64,000 bases of DNA from JAUVKT01 sp942491535. GTDB lineage: Bacteria; Bacteroidota; Bacteroidia; Bacteroidales; VadinHA17. This document shows, one piece after another, positions 18,000 through 25,821 of this stretch (position 1 is its first letter; each line of letters starts with the position of its first letter). The translations under genes and the position numbers were made by a program. A model generated the notes under the pieces. The model was not told where the DNA came from. It saw only the letters and a program-made list of their open reading frames with translations, and did not search any database. The DNA lies in contig CALOBV010000005.1 in the NCBI GenBank assembly GCA_942491535.1, positions 186,001 through 250,000 of the forward strand, in the 5' to 3' direction.

Positions 18000-18677
18000 C
18001 TATAACTTATTTCGACTAAGAAATTCTCTTTCTAGTTGTTCGGAACTTTTAATCGTTTCCCTGAGCCACTTAAGTCTCAGATCTAGTTTCTCTTCACCCG
18101 AAAGCCCCCATTCAATATCTGATTTATACAGTTGGGAGCTTATGCGATTCAGGATTATAGCAGCAGATACCGAGATATTGAAGCTTTCTGTAAATCCGTA
18201 GATGGGAATTTTCAAATATTCATCAGCATTCTTAATGGCCGTATCGCTTAATCCCCGCAATTCAGTTCCAAAGACAAAGACTGCCTTTCCCCTGCTTAAA
18301 TCAAAATCATCAAGCAGAACGTCGTTATGGTGTGGACTTGTTGCAACTATCCTGTAACCCTGCTGCCTAAGCTTTTCATAAGCTGCCAGAGTATTATCCT
18401 TCATAGAATTATACCTGTACATATTAAGCCACTTATCAGACCCAAGTGAAACATCAGGGTTTATTGTATACTCATTACTGTTTTCTACGATATGAACATC
18501 CTGAATACCAAAGCAATCACAGGTTCTCAATACAGCACTTGCGTTATGCGACTGGTATATATCTTCTAGCATAACAGTGATATACCTTGTTCGCTTTTCA
18601 ACAATTGTTCTGAACAACCTTGCCCGCTCTTCTGTGACAAAGTCTTCGAGGTAGGATATTAGCTTAGGTACTGACAT
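18000..18677 (-). CDS. trmH: TrmH/SpoU-family tRNA 2'-O-methyltransferase
   Basis: SPOUT-class enzyme predicted to methylate the ribose 2'-OH of a tRNA guanosine (Gm18 in TrmH). The ATG at 18677 gives 225 residues starting MSVPKLISYLEDF; a GTG nine codons earlier falls inside the HU terminator and is less likely. Motif 1 is HNASAVLRTCDCFG with the catalytic-type arginine, motif 2 is VFGTELRGLSD, and motif 3 is SFNISVSAAIILNRI, which form the trefoil knot. A C-terminal helical extension of about 40 residues follows, as in TrmH. The precise tRNA target is inferred from family similarity. Confidence 0.87.
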   Translation of the reverse strand: MSVPKLISYLEDFVTEERARLFRTIVEKRTRYITVMLEDIYQSHNASAVLRTCDCFGIQDVHIVENSNEYTINPDVSLGSDKWLNMYRYNSMKDNTLAAYEKLRQQGYRIVATSPHHNDVLLDDFDLSRGKAVFVFGTELRGLSDTAIKNADEYLKIPIYGFTESFNISVSAAIILNRISSQLYKSDIEWGLSGEEKLDLRLKWLRETIKSSEQLEREFLSRNKL

Positions 18678-18679
18678 AT

Positions 18680-18713
18680 TAAAAAAAGAGGAGGTGTAAG
18701 CCACCCCCTCTTA
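18680..18713 (-). terminator. intrinsic terminator downstream of HU
   Basis: An 11-bp stem with one mismatch (18686-18696 with 18702-18712), loop TAAGC, followed on the minus strand by an eight-base U-run. It ends only two bases before the trmH start codon, so trmH must rely on read-through or on a promoter inside the HU gene. Confidence 0.82.
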
Positions 18714-18718
18714 GTAAT

Positions 18719-18762
18719 CGTTCTTAGAAGTTCTTAGAAGTTCTTAAAAGTTCTTAGAGTTC
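18719..18762. repeat. 10-bp tandem repeat spanning the HU stop codon
   Basis: Four to five degenerate copies of AGTTCTTAGA (minus strand TCTAAGAACT). The first copy contains the HU stop codon TAA. Because the period is 10, TAA recurs in all three frames in turn. Confidence 0.85.
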
Positions 18763-19023
18763 ACTGCTGAGTCCAGGAGCTGCTTTGAATTTAACTACCT
18801 TCTTAGCTGGAACGTTAAGCTTCTCACCAGTCTGTGGGTTACGAACAACCCTTGCACTTCTTGTGTCTACTTTAAAGGTACCCATACCCGGAAGTTGAAT
18901 TCTTTCTCCTTTTTTCATAGCACTTCCAAAAGCGCCAACAAATGAGTTAAGAGCTTCGTTAGCATCCTTCATTGATAATCCTGCATTCTCAGCAATAGCA
19001 TTTACTAATTCCTTTTTCGTCAT
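18754..19023 (-). CDS. hup: HU-family nucleoid DNA-binding protein
   Basis: Small histone-like DNA-bending protein of 89 residues that binds DNA as a dimer. MTKKELVNAIAENAGLS starts the helical base, followed by the beta-arm region LPGMGTFKVDTRSARVVRNPQTGEKLNVPAKKVVKFK with the intercalating proline in RNPQTGE. Full length for the family, ending KAAPGLSSEL. It is expressed from a consensus promoter at 19068-19098 and followed by a strong terminator, consistent with high expression. Which HU paralogue it is cannot be told. Confidence 0.96.
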   Translation of the reverse strand: MTKKELVNAIAENAGLSMKDANEALNSFVGAFGSAMKKGERIQLPGMGTFKVDTRSARVVRNPQTGEKLNVPAKKVVKFKAAPGLSSEL

Positions 19024-19067
19024 GGTAAATAGTTTTATGGTTAGATAAAAATTAACTTATTTGAATA

Positions 19068-19098
19068 CAAATATATTTTTTTTTAAACGAAAACCAAA
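19068..19098 (-). promoter_or_regulatory. consensus Bacteroidota promoter for HU
   Basis: On the minus strand, TTTG (19095-19098), exactly 19 nt, then TATATTTG (19068-19075). This is a perfect match to TTTG-N19-TAnnTTTG, about 45 nt before the HU start codon. Confidence 0.88.
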
Positions 19099-19200
19099 CT
19101 TTAATGCCCATTTTTCCACGAACAGAGCATTTTTTAGTATTTAAAAATAATCCATTTATATGAATTTTTAAAACATTAAAAATATGAATCATCTTAAAAT

Positions 19201-19229
19201 TTTGTGAATAGAAAATTTTTATATCTTTG
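19201..19229 (+). promoter_or_regulatory. tRNA-Ser promoter
   Basis: TTTG at 19201-19204 and TATCTTTG at 19222-19229 with 17-nt spacing. The -7 element ends four bases before the tRNA 5' end, so the transcript would have almost no leader. Confidence 0.65.
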
Positions 19230-19233
19230 CGGC

Positions 19234-19321
19234 GGAGAAATGGCAGAGTGGTCGAATGCGGCGGTCTTGAAAACCGTTGTACCGCAAGGTACCGGGGGTT
19301 CGAATCCCTCTTTCTCCGCCA
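19234..19321 (+). tRNA. tRNA-Ser (anticodon UGA)
   Basis: Class II tRNA of 88 nt with encoded CCA. The acceptor stem pairs GGAGAAA (19234-19240) with TTTCTCC (19311-19317), discriminator G. The D-arm TGGCAGAGTGG, anticodon loop CTTGAAA with TGA, a long variable arm, and the T-arm GGTTCGAATCC are all visible. It reads serine UCA and, by wobble, other UCN codons. It stands alone, divergent from HU, with its own promoter and a terminator directly downstream. Confidence 0.95.
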
Positions 19322-19333
19322 AAGCAAAGTAAA

Positions 19334-19361
19334 AACCATTCGTGAAAGCGAATGGTTTTTT
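19334..19361 (+). terminator. intrinsic terminator for tRNA-Ser
   Basis: Nine-bp stem AACCATTCG (19334-19342) and CGAATGGTT (19349-19357), loop TGAAAG, followed by a T-run to 19361. Confidence 0.88.
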
Positions 19362-19414
19362 GTTTTCAGGCACTGCGAGCCAGGCTTGCCTGAGCGAGCC
19401 AAGTGCCTGAAAAC
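19362..19414. other. nested hairpin after the tRNA terminator
   Basis: Perfect 13-bp inverted repeat GTTTTCAGGCACT (19362-19374) and its complement (19402-19414), with a 27-nt loop that holds a second small hairpin CAGGC-TT-GCCTG. No T-run follows directly. Confidence 0.75.
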
Positions 19415-19419
19415 AAAAA

Positions 19420-19447
19420 CAATACCTCCCGGTATTGCTTTTTATTT
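19420..19447 (+). terminator. second terminator-like hairpin
   Basis: Seven-bp stem CAATACC (19420-19426) and GGTATTG (19431-19437), loop TCCC, followed by CTTTTTATTTT. It is the third hairpin in 110 nt after tRNA-Ser. Confidence 0.6.
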
Positions 19448-19655
19448 TGCTTTGAAGCTACCCCCTATGGGAAAAACCGACCAGAGGGAGGTTAATCCCC
19501 TGGGAGCTGAAAAGCATTTCTTTGCTTTGAAGCTACCCCCTATGGGAAAAACCGACCAGAGGAAGGTTAATCCCCTGGGAGCTGAAAAGCATTTCTTTGC
19601 TTTGAAGCTACCCTCTATGGGAAAAACCGACCATAGGGAGGTTAATCCCGAGAGG
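19446..19655. repeat. 75-bp direct repeat, about 2.7 copies
   Basis: Copies start at about 19451, 19526 and 19601 (common start TTTGAAGCTACC), with exact 75-nt periodicity and only a few substitutions. The stretch 19322-19872 has no credible gene: the open frames seen here are produced by the 75-bp (25-codon) and 11-bp repeats. Confidence 0.92.
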
Positions 19656-19815
19656 GGTAGGTTGAGGATGGGTTGAAAGTGAGTTGAAACTGGGTTGAAA
19701 CTGAGTTGAAACTGGGTTGAAACTGGGTTGAAACTGAGTTGAAACTGAGTTGAAACTGGGTTGAAACTGAGTTGAGAGTGAGTTGAGACTGGGTTAAGAA
19801 TGAGTTTGAAGAGTT
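19656..19815. repeat. 11-bp tandem repeat (TTGAAACTGGG/TTGAAACTGAG)
   Basis: About thirteen degenerate copies of an 11-bp unit alternating between GGG and GAG forms, decaying at both ends into TTGAGAGTGAG and TTGAGACTGGG. The same unit reappears at 21022-21120, on the other side of the membrane-protein gene. Confidence 0.92.
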
Positions 19816-19872
19816 TAAAACTGAATTCCAAACCTCAGATATCAAATCTTATATTTGGCCAACTTTTACTGT

Positions 19873-20904
19873 TTAAAAATAGAACACATAGTTTCTGAGC
19901 CAGTTCCAGACTATTCTTAGCGGAAGAGTAATAACAATAAACATTGCATAAAACATTACCACCACAACAGCAAAAATAATTCCTATACCTCCTCCCGTAA
20001 GGTTTGCTTCACGGGTAACAGACCCATCAGACCATTTTACGTATTCGGTGCTGTTACGATCGAAATTTACCATTGAACTTACAAGTGATGAACTAACGAC
20101 CGCTGCACCCATATCATCAACAGTAGCGAGAGTACCATCTTCATAGCTATTCTTCCAGAAAAGAAAATCTGGCCTTCGCGAACTTAAGATATAAAGAATT
20201 ATCATGGTCAGCCAGATCCCCATAGTAATCCAGGCATCTACCTGATCCTTTTCTGAAACTGCGATATAATCTGCTTTATATTCTTCAGGAGTCATATTCT
20301 TTCTTCTTTCATAGAGGGCTGTTTTCTCAACCAGGAAGTCGTCCTTTGATTTTAAATATCTCTTATCCTTTCTGAGCTGCTGCTTTGCTTCTTTCAGCAT
20401 CTTCTTATCAGAAATACCGGCTTTAATATTTGCTTCCTGCTCCTTGATCTTAGCTTTGGTCTCTGGGATATGCGAATTAATGGTTGCATCAATATCGCGC
20501 TTTAGCACAAACATCCTGGTATTAATGAAATTGGCTAGCTCCTCTCCTTCCTTATCCAGAACATTTTCTCCCGGTGTAGTAAATGCATCATCTTGCCAGG
20601 CCCATAGGCCAGCCAGAATAAGTACAATGATAATCACCTTCCACGATGCCCTCATTTTTCTTTTCATTGCACTCCTGAGTACCTTCTTAACATAATTAAT
20701 ATGGCCTTGTTCTTCATCATCAAGGTGCAAGCGCTTAAGCTCAACTACCACAGACTTACTAAACTTAATTGATTTCCTGCTAAGTGGCATATAGGTATTA
20801 TGGCCATCTTCATCAACGCCCACAAACTTCCAGCTGTTATAGATATCTTCGATCCTTTTCTTATTACCTGTCAGATTAGAGCCACCATCCTGGTTGGTTG
20901 TCAT
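19873..20904 (-). CDS. unrecognised membrane protein with coiled coil
   Basis: A 343-residue protein that I do not recognise. The N-terminal ~80 residues are soluble and basic. A membrane segment spans about 86-104 (SWKVIIIVLILAGLWAW). A long charged helical region of about 120-215 (KAKIKEQEANIK, QQLRKDKRYLKSKDDF) is likely coiled coil. A second segment lies near 228-242 (WLTMIILYILSS) and a third near 305-330. A WSDGSVTREA stretch precedes the last one. It is flanked on both sides by the same 11-bp repeat family. A small hairpin, TAGGTT-TTAGC-AACCTA at 20920-20936, lies in its 5' leader. Real coding is supported by length, composition and coherent topology. Confidence 0.75.
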   Translation of the reverse strand: MTTNQDGGSNLTGNKKRIEDIYNSWKFVGVDEDGHNTYMPLSRKSIKFSKSVVVELKRLHLDDEEQGHINYVKKVLRSAMKRKMRASWKVIIIVLILAGLWAWQDDAFTTPGENVLDKEGEELANFINTRMFVLKRDIDATINSHIPETKAKIKEQEANIKAGISDKKMLKEAKQQLRKDKRYLKSKDDFLVEKTALYERRKNMTPEEYKADYIAVSEKDQVDAWITMGIWLTMIILYILSSRRPDFLFWKNSYEDGTLATVDDMGAAVVSSSLVSSMVNFDRNSTEYVKWSDGSVTREANLTGGGIGIIFAVVVVMFYAMFIVITLPLRIVWNWLRNYVFYF

Positions 20905-21243
20905 AATTACTTAGTGCTTTAGGTTTTAGCAACCTAATTTAGAAATTATGAACAGATCGTACAATTGGTCGAACAATATTATACCTAAAACATGCTCTTA
21001 AATATTAAAGTCAGGGTGAAAAAAGTGAAACTGAGTTGAAACTGATCCTCCTTCGTCCCGATTGCTCGGGACTTTGGAGGACAAAGGTTGAGAATGAGTT
21101 GAGAATGAGTTGAGATGAGTTTGTAGGGTTTAAAAGGGTTTAAAGGAGTTTGATATATCCTGGCTCTTAGCCCTTAGCTCTTTGCCCTTTGCCCTTTGCC
21201 CTTGGCTCTTAGCCCTTAGCTCTTAGCTCTTTGCTCCCTGCCA
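20905..21243. repeat. 339-bp intergenic stretch of repeats
   Basis: No gene seen. It holds a leader hairpin (20919-20937), TTGAAACTG-type 11-bp units from about 21022 interrupted by a 36-nt hairpin (21046-21081), GTTTAAAAGG words, then CTTTGCCC/CTTAGCTC words from 21164 up to the stop of the next gene. Confidence 0.8.
21046..21081. other. hairpin inside the 11-bp repeat block
   Basis: TCCTCC pairs with GGAGGA and, inside a 3x3 internal loop, GTCCCGA pairs with TCGGGAC around the loop TTGC. No T-run follows, so it is not an obvious terminator. Confidence 0.7.
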
Positions 21244-22569
21244 TCACCTCCTGTCCCATCCTTTAACAGCCAGCCTCTGCCTGGGTAAGAGATACATTGT
21301 TGAAGCTACTTTCCCTAAAACAAATGCTATAGAAGCGGCAAGAACACCAACTAGATTCAGGAAAACAACACAAACCAGCAGTACTGAAACAATTACAACC
21401 AGCTCTATTGCTGTTGCAGTTGAAATCGGGCCAGTCCTACCCACTATTACAAGAGTAGATCTCTGGAAATTTAATAATACTGTCAGAACTGGCAGCAGAA
21501 GCATTATTTTCAGGGGGAGATATGACAGTTCTGCCAATTCGTTACTCAATCCTGAGATATTTATAAACCAGATATTTGCCAGTGGAGTAAAGGCCAAAAG
21601 AGAAATACCTGCAGTTACTCCCACTCCGAGAACAACAGCGAAATTTCTGAGTACCTTATAATTCTGCCTGTTTTCACCGATCAGGGCAATATTAACCTCC
21701 TGGTATGAAAGACCTAAACTTCGGAAGATAAATACCAGCGAGCTCACAACCGGAAGAACAGCAAGCGATTCTACAGGCATATAACTCATCCCAAGGAAAA
21801 ATGTAACAAAAGGGTGTACTCCAAGAGATAATATTGAGGTAAGTGCAAGCGGGTAATAAAATTTTGTAATAGACCTCATAGTCATCTCCCTGCCTGAATT
21901 TTCTGCATCAGACTCCTCAGTAACAAGTAGTTTCTTAACAGTCTGATCGGCCATTATTCTTGTTGCAATTGCCTCAAAAAATACGGCCAGAGACATTGCT
22001 GCTGAACCAACATAAGCACCTTCAATATCTGACATATACAAGAAAACACCGACAATTATTATAACTATCAACCTAACCAGGGTGCCGTAGGTAACCCGCC
22101 TTGTGAGATTGTGTCTTATCAGAATACCCTGGTAAAACCTCCGGTATCCAATGGATGCTGCCCATGGAAGAAATATTAATAGTGAGATATGGGCCAGGTG
22201 AGCAACATTTGATGGGATATTCATCACATCCTCAACAATAAAAGTAAAGACAGGAGGGATAAGTATAATTAGCTGCACTATAGTGATTGAAGCATTCAGT
22301 ATATCTGTAAACTTCTTAAGTTTCTGATATGTATGTTTGCCTTTTACCAGTGCCGTTGATGCTGTCATAAGCATTATTATCGGCGCTTCAACTATAAGAG
22401 CAAATGAACCGGCTATACCAAAGGCAGCAAGATTATACTTGGCTTCACCAAGCCTGGCTATAAAGGCAATCAGGAAGGGTTGCTCGAAAGACATCATCAA
22501 CCATGTAAGGGCCAGGGGTCCCCAGAATAGGAATACCTTTTTAGATGTTAGCTGGTCTGAAATATTCAC
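21244..22569 (-). CDS. MOP-superfamily transporter (MATE/ANKH-like)
   Basis: A 441-residue inner-membrane protein with about twelve hydrophobic segments, typical of the multidrug/oligosaccharide-lipid/polysaccharide (MOP) superfamily. It is clearly different from the second, typical MATE protein at 54427. The opening FWGPLALTWLMMSFEQPFL and the following AAFGIAGSFALIVEAPIIML resemble MATE or ANKH-type members rather than MurJ. The start is GTG; no in-frame ATG occurs before the first membrane helix. Substrate unknown. Downstream repeats begin seven bases after its TGA stop. Confidence 0.75.
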   Translation of the reverse strand: MNISDQLTSKKVFLFWGPLALTWLMMSFEQPFLIAFIARLGEAKYNLAAFGIAGSFALIVEAPIIMLMTASTALVKGKHTYQKLKKFTDILNASITIVQLIILIPPVFTFIVEDVMNIPSNVAHLAHISLLIFLPWAASIGYRRFYQGILIRHNLTRRVTYGTLVRLIVIIIVGVFLYMSDIEGAYVGSAAMSLAVFFEAIATRIMADQTVKKLLVTEESDAENSGREMTMRSITKFYYPLALTSILSLGVHPFVTFFLGMSYMPVESLAVLPVVSSLVFIFRSLGLSYQEVNIALIGENRQNYKVLRNFAVVLGVGVTAGISLLAFTPLANIWFINISGLSNELAELSYLPLKIMLLLPVLTVLLNFQRSTLVIVGRTGPISTATAIELVVIVSVLLVCVVFLNLVGVLAASIAFVLGKVASTMYLLPRQRLAVKGWDRR

Positions 22570-22625
22570 TTATGTGCACTTAAGAAGCGCAAATATAGAT
22601 AAAAAAGTTATGAGTTTTCATCTAC

Positions 22626-22677
22626 ACACAATCCTTCGCACCACGTACCTGTACCACGTACCCCGTACCTCGTACTC
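22626..22677. repeat. CGTACC-word array at the end of the permease gene
   Basis: Degenerate words CACGTACC, CCCGTACC, CTCGTACT. The minus-strand gene ends GAG TAG and continues GAGTACGAGGTACGGGGTAC, so the stop codon sits in the first word. A related stretch lies at 32186-32216. Confidence 0.75.
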
Positions 22678-25050
22678 CTACTCATCTCTTAAAGTATCAC
22701 TCGGATTAAGATTTGAAGCTTTTACTGTATGAAATGAAATAGTTACTGTTGCTATTACCAGTATGCTTAAAAAAGTAATGACGTAATAAACCGGTTTAAC
22801 ACCTATATGGTAGGCATACGAATCAAGCCATTTCGAGATTATAAACTGACCAAAGGGAAGTGCGATTACTGCGGCTATAAAAATAAGTATCCAGTACTCC
22901 CGGTTTAGTATTAAAAGCAAGCTTCCTGTTCCTGACCCATGTACCTTTCTCACTCCTATTTCTTTTTGCCTTCGCAGAATTGAAAAAGCAGTCAGGCTGA
23001 ACAATCCTATACAGGATATGATTATACTGAATGCTGTAGCTATATTGATAAGCCTGCTCAGACGAAATTCATCATTATAACAGCCGGTAATTTCATCATC
23101 AAGAAAAAAATAACTCAATGGATACGCAGGAGAAGCTTCTTTTACAACTGATGAAATACTCTCAATAATTCTGAAGTCGGTACCGGCGTTGAGTTTAACA
23201 AATATTCTTGGCGAATACCAATCATTTTTCTTATATATAAACACAGGCCTTATTTCGTCATTCAGTTTACGGAAATGAAAATCCTTAACAACTCCTACTA
23301 TCTCAAACTCATGTTTCTCTTGCCATGATCGGGTAATAGTCTTTCCAAGCGGATTCTCGATACCCATTTCACGAACTGCAGCCTGATTAATTACAACCTC
23401 ATCACGTGGAGGCCCTTTAAATAATGGCCTTCCTTCAACAAATTCGAATCCCAGCAGATCAACATAGTTATCATCGACCTGCATCATATGAAACCTGAGC
23501 TTTTTCCCTTCTTCATTTCCATCCCACTCCGTAATAGTACTCCAGTTGCCCATATTTACAGGAACACTACTCCCGAGGGCAACCTTATCAACACCAGGCA
23601 ACCTGGCAATCTCTTCGGAAATAACCTTTGTTTTCTCATATTTTTCGTGGGTAGAATAAACCAGTACTTTCTCCTTATCAAATCCAAGATCAATATGCTG
23701 CATATATTTTATCTGCCTGTTTATCACGATGATGCAAAAAACAAATAGTATTGTAATGACGAACTGAACCAGTACAAGAATTTTCCTGAATCCACCACCC
23801 ATAGCCAGGTCCTCGGGATTGTTTCTGAGTACTCTTACAGGCTTAAACGAAGAAAGGATTAGTGCAGGGTATAATCCGGCTATCAGCCCTGTAACCATAG
23901 CTATAGATAAATAAATAAGTATACTTCTAAGGCTGAAAAGGTCGCTTACCATAAATTGCTTCCCGCTTATAGCATTAAAGACAGGTAACAGAGGTATTGC
24001 AGCTATCAGGGCAATAATAACTGATAGCAGTGTCTGGAAAACTGATTCACCGAATAAGCTTCCCAGCAGGTCTAATCTCCCGGCTCCATTAACCTTCCTC
24101 ACGCCAATCTCTTTTGATCTTCGGGTCGAAAAGGCTATAGTCAGGTTGACAAAATTAATAATTGCTATAAGAAGTATAATAATCCCTATAACGCCAAATA
24201 ATATTACTCTTGATATTGGCCCTTTGCTTGTGCCCGGATATACCATTGAATCGAAGCCCGGGTTTCTATAGAGATAGATACGCTCAAGGGGATTCAGGAA
24301 GAACTTACCTTTGGAGTCTTCCCTCTTTGTTTCCAGGTAAGTCGCCAGTTTGGAATTAAACTCTTCAGGACTAACACCCTCTTTTAACTTAATATAATTA
24401 TAGTAATTGTAATTTCCCCAATCGTCCGTATTCCTTATTGTCTTAAAATAAAGGTCATCTGAAACAAGGTAATCAAATATAAAATGGCTACTGGAAGGCG
24501 TATTTTCAATTACTCCTTTTACCACTACTTCGTCTTTAGTATCAATAATAATAACCTTACCAATAGGATCTGTGTCGCCAAAATATTTCCTGGCTATCCG
24601 CTCTGACAGTACAATTGCATTGGGCTCATCCAGTGCTGTGCGAGGGTCGCCCTGCAGGGTCTCCAGTGAAAAAATATCAAAAAAACTACCCGGTGCATAA
24701 TACAGATTCTCTGATATAAACAGTTCTTCTCCTATTTCCAGTGAAGTTTTATAACCACTTTTTATCCTGACGCCTGTCTCTACTTCTGGATAATCATTTA
24801 AAAGAGATTCAACAAGAGGGGCCTGAGTAGAAGCCCATACAAATGGTTCACCGGTAAAATTCATCAGGGCCTCTACCCTGAATATTCTTTCTGAATCTTC
24901 TACCCATTTATCGAAACTCAACTCATGAGTAATCCATATAGCAATAAATATTACACTTAGCAAACCCAGGGAAAGCCCTCCGATATTAAGCAGGACAATA
25001 CCTCTGATCTTCTTTAAAGTCTTTAAAATAGCTGATAATTGAAATGACAT
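22678..25050 (-). CDS. FtsX/MacB-type ABC transporter permease
   Basis: A 790-residue permease with the Bacteroidota double layout: N-terminal membrane helix (about 15-40), a periplasmic MacB-PCD domain, three helices with RRSKEIGVRKVNGAGR, a second periplasmic domain, and a final FtsX block with RRQKEIGVRKVHGSG. Such proteins usually pair with a MacB-like ATPase and act in mechanotransmission, exporting peptides or lipoproteins or resisting antimicrobials. No ATPase gene is adjacent, so the partner is encoded elsewhere. The GPP34 gene lies 90 nt upstream on the same strand. Confidence 0.9.
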   Translation of the reverse strand: MSFQLSAILKTLKKIRGIVLLNIGGLSLGLLSVIFIAIWITHELSFDKWVEDSERIFRVEALMNFTGEPFVWASTQAPLVESLLNDYPEVETGVRIKSGYKTSLEIGEELFISENLYYAPGSFFDIFSLETLQGDPRTALDEPNAIVLSERIARKYFGDTDPIGKVIIIDTKDEVVVKGVIENTPSSSHFIFDYLVSDDLYFKTIRNTDDWGNYNYYNYIKLKEGVSPEEFNSKLATYLETKREDSKGKFFLNPLERIYLYRNPGFDSMVYPGTSKGPISRVILFGVIGIIILLIAIINFVNLTIAFSTRRSKEIGVRKVNGAGRLDLLGSLFGESVFQTLLSVIIALIAAIPLLPVFNAISGKQFMVSDLFSLRSILIYLSIAMVTGLIAGLYPALILSSFKPVRVLRNNPEDLAMGGGFRKILVLVQFVITILFVFCIIVINRQIKYMQHIDLGFDKEKVLVYSTHEKYEKTKVISEEIARLPGVDKVALGSSVPVNMGNWSTITEWDGNEEGKKLRFHMMQVDDNYVDLLGFEFVEGRPLFKGPPRDEVVINQAAVREMGIENPLGKTITRSWQEKHEFEIVGVVKDFHFRKLNDEIRPVFIYKKNDWYSPRIFVKLNAGTDFRIIESISSVVKEASPAYPLSYFFLDDEITGCYNDEFRLSRLINIATAFSIIISCIGLFSLTAFSILRRQKEIGVRKVHGSGTGSLLLILNREYWILIFIAAVIALPFGQFIISKWLDSYAYHIGVKPVYYVITFLSILVIATVTISFHTVKASNLNPSDTLRDE

Positions 25051-25140
25051 AATTACAAATCCAGGTTCTGGTTTATTCTCAATAATGACGGAACATTTTT
25101 TAAAATGCTGTCTGACCTGGAAATAAATAATGAAATTTCC

Positions 25141-25821
25141 CTAGTGAGATCCGGTAGCTCCGGATGATGATATAACTGCAGCAGAAACACTTGCGGTAAT
25201 GGCTGCCTGCATCTCCATTATGGTTTTGCTGACACCTGAAGCAAGAGGGTTTTCCTTGATATATTTCACAAGAGCTTTTCTGACTTTCTTCCTTTCGTAA
25301 GCTTCCTTTGCCATACTGCGATGCATCCGACAGGCATAGGCAAGTCCGAGGAACATTAACTCATGCTCCTCTGGCTCTTTATTATACAAGATTATATCTT
25401 TCATTCTGAAGATCAACCTGTCAGTAGCTGATTGATTTGCAGGGAAATAAATAGAATATGGAATACCTAAAAATCGTTTTCTTTCTTGTTTAAGAATACC
25501 ATTGGCAACAAGTATCTTTTGCATCTCTTTCCTGTACCATGTCGACCGGAAAGCAAATTTTCTCAGCCAGTATCTTATGTTCCTTTGCTTTTTTGATGAT
25601 TGAATTGCCTCAAGCATCTTATCATAAACAGCTAATCCTGTAATACTTCCCTCTTTAATCCTTATTTCCTTCCCGTCGAGATCAATCTTTCCACTCAGCG
25701 CCAGATCCATTAGCATTGCTCCAAGCACACCATAGGTGAGATAATTACCGTTAACCCTGTAATAACCTGTCTCTGCATTTAAAGCCAGCACGAAGAAATA
25801 TTCAGAAACTTTTTTATCCAT
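25141..25821 (-). CDS. GPP34 (GOLPH3/Vps74-like) family protein
   Basis: A 226-residue protein of the GPP34 family, best known from eukaryotic GOLPH3/Vps74, which binds phosphatidylinositol-4-phosphate on Golgi membranes. Bacterial members are of unknown function. Family features visible are YLTYGVLGAMLMDLALSGKIDLDGKEI near the N-terminus, the helical middle with WLRKFAFRSTWYRKEMQKILVANGILKQERKRFLGI, and RLIFRMKDIIL. The C-terminal SSGATGSH tail is low complexity. It lies between an MsbA-type exporter and an FtsX-type permease on the same strand, hinting at membrane-related work, but this is inference. Confidence 0.82.
   Translation of the reverse strand: MDKKVSEYFFVLALNAETGYYRVNGNYLTYGVLGAMLMDLALSGKIDLDGKEIRIKEGSITGLAVYDKMLEAIQSSKKQRNIRYWLRKFAFRSTWYRKEMQKILVANGILKQERKRFLGIPYSIYFPANQSATDRLIFRMKDIILYNKEPEEHELMFLGLAYACRMHRSMAKEAYERKKVRKALVKYIKENPLASGVSKTIMEMQAAITASVSAAVISSSGATGSH

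Noticed and set aside
19234..19321. tRNA-Ser as an integration site for a genomic island
   Set aside because: No integrase lies beside it and I could not find a second copy of the tRNA 3' end downstream.
19227..19831. Long open frames on both strands made of repeated 25-residue or 11-bp-derived segments
   Set aside because: They are products of the 75-bp and 11-bp tandem repeats, and one overlaps the tRNA; composition is repetitive and there is no family resemblance.
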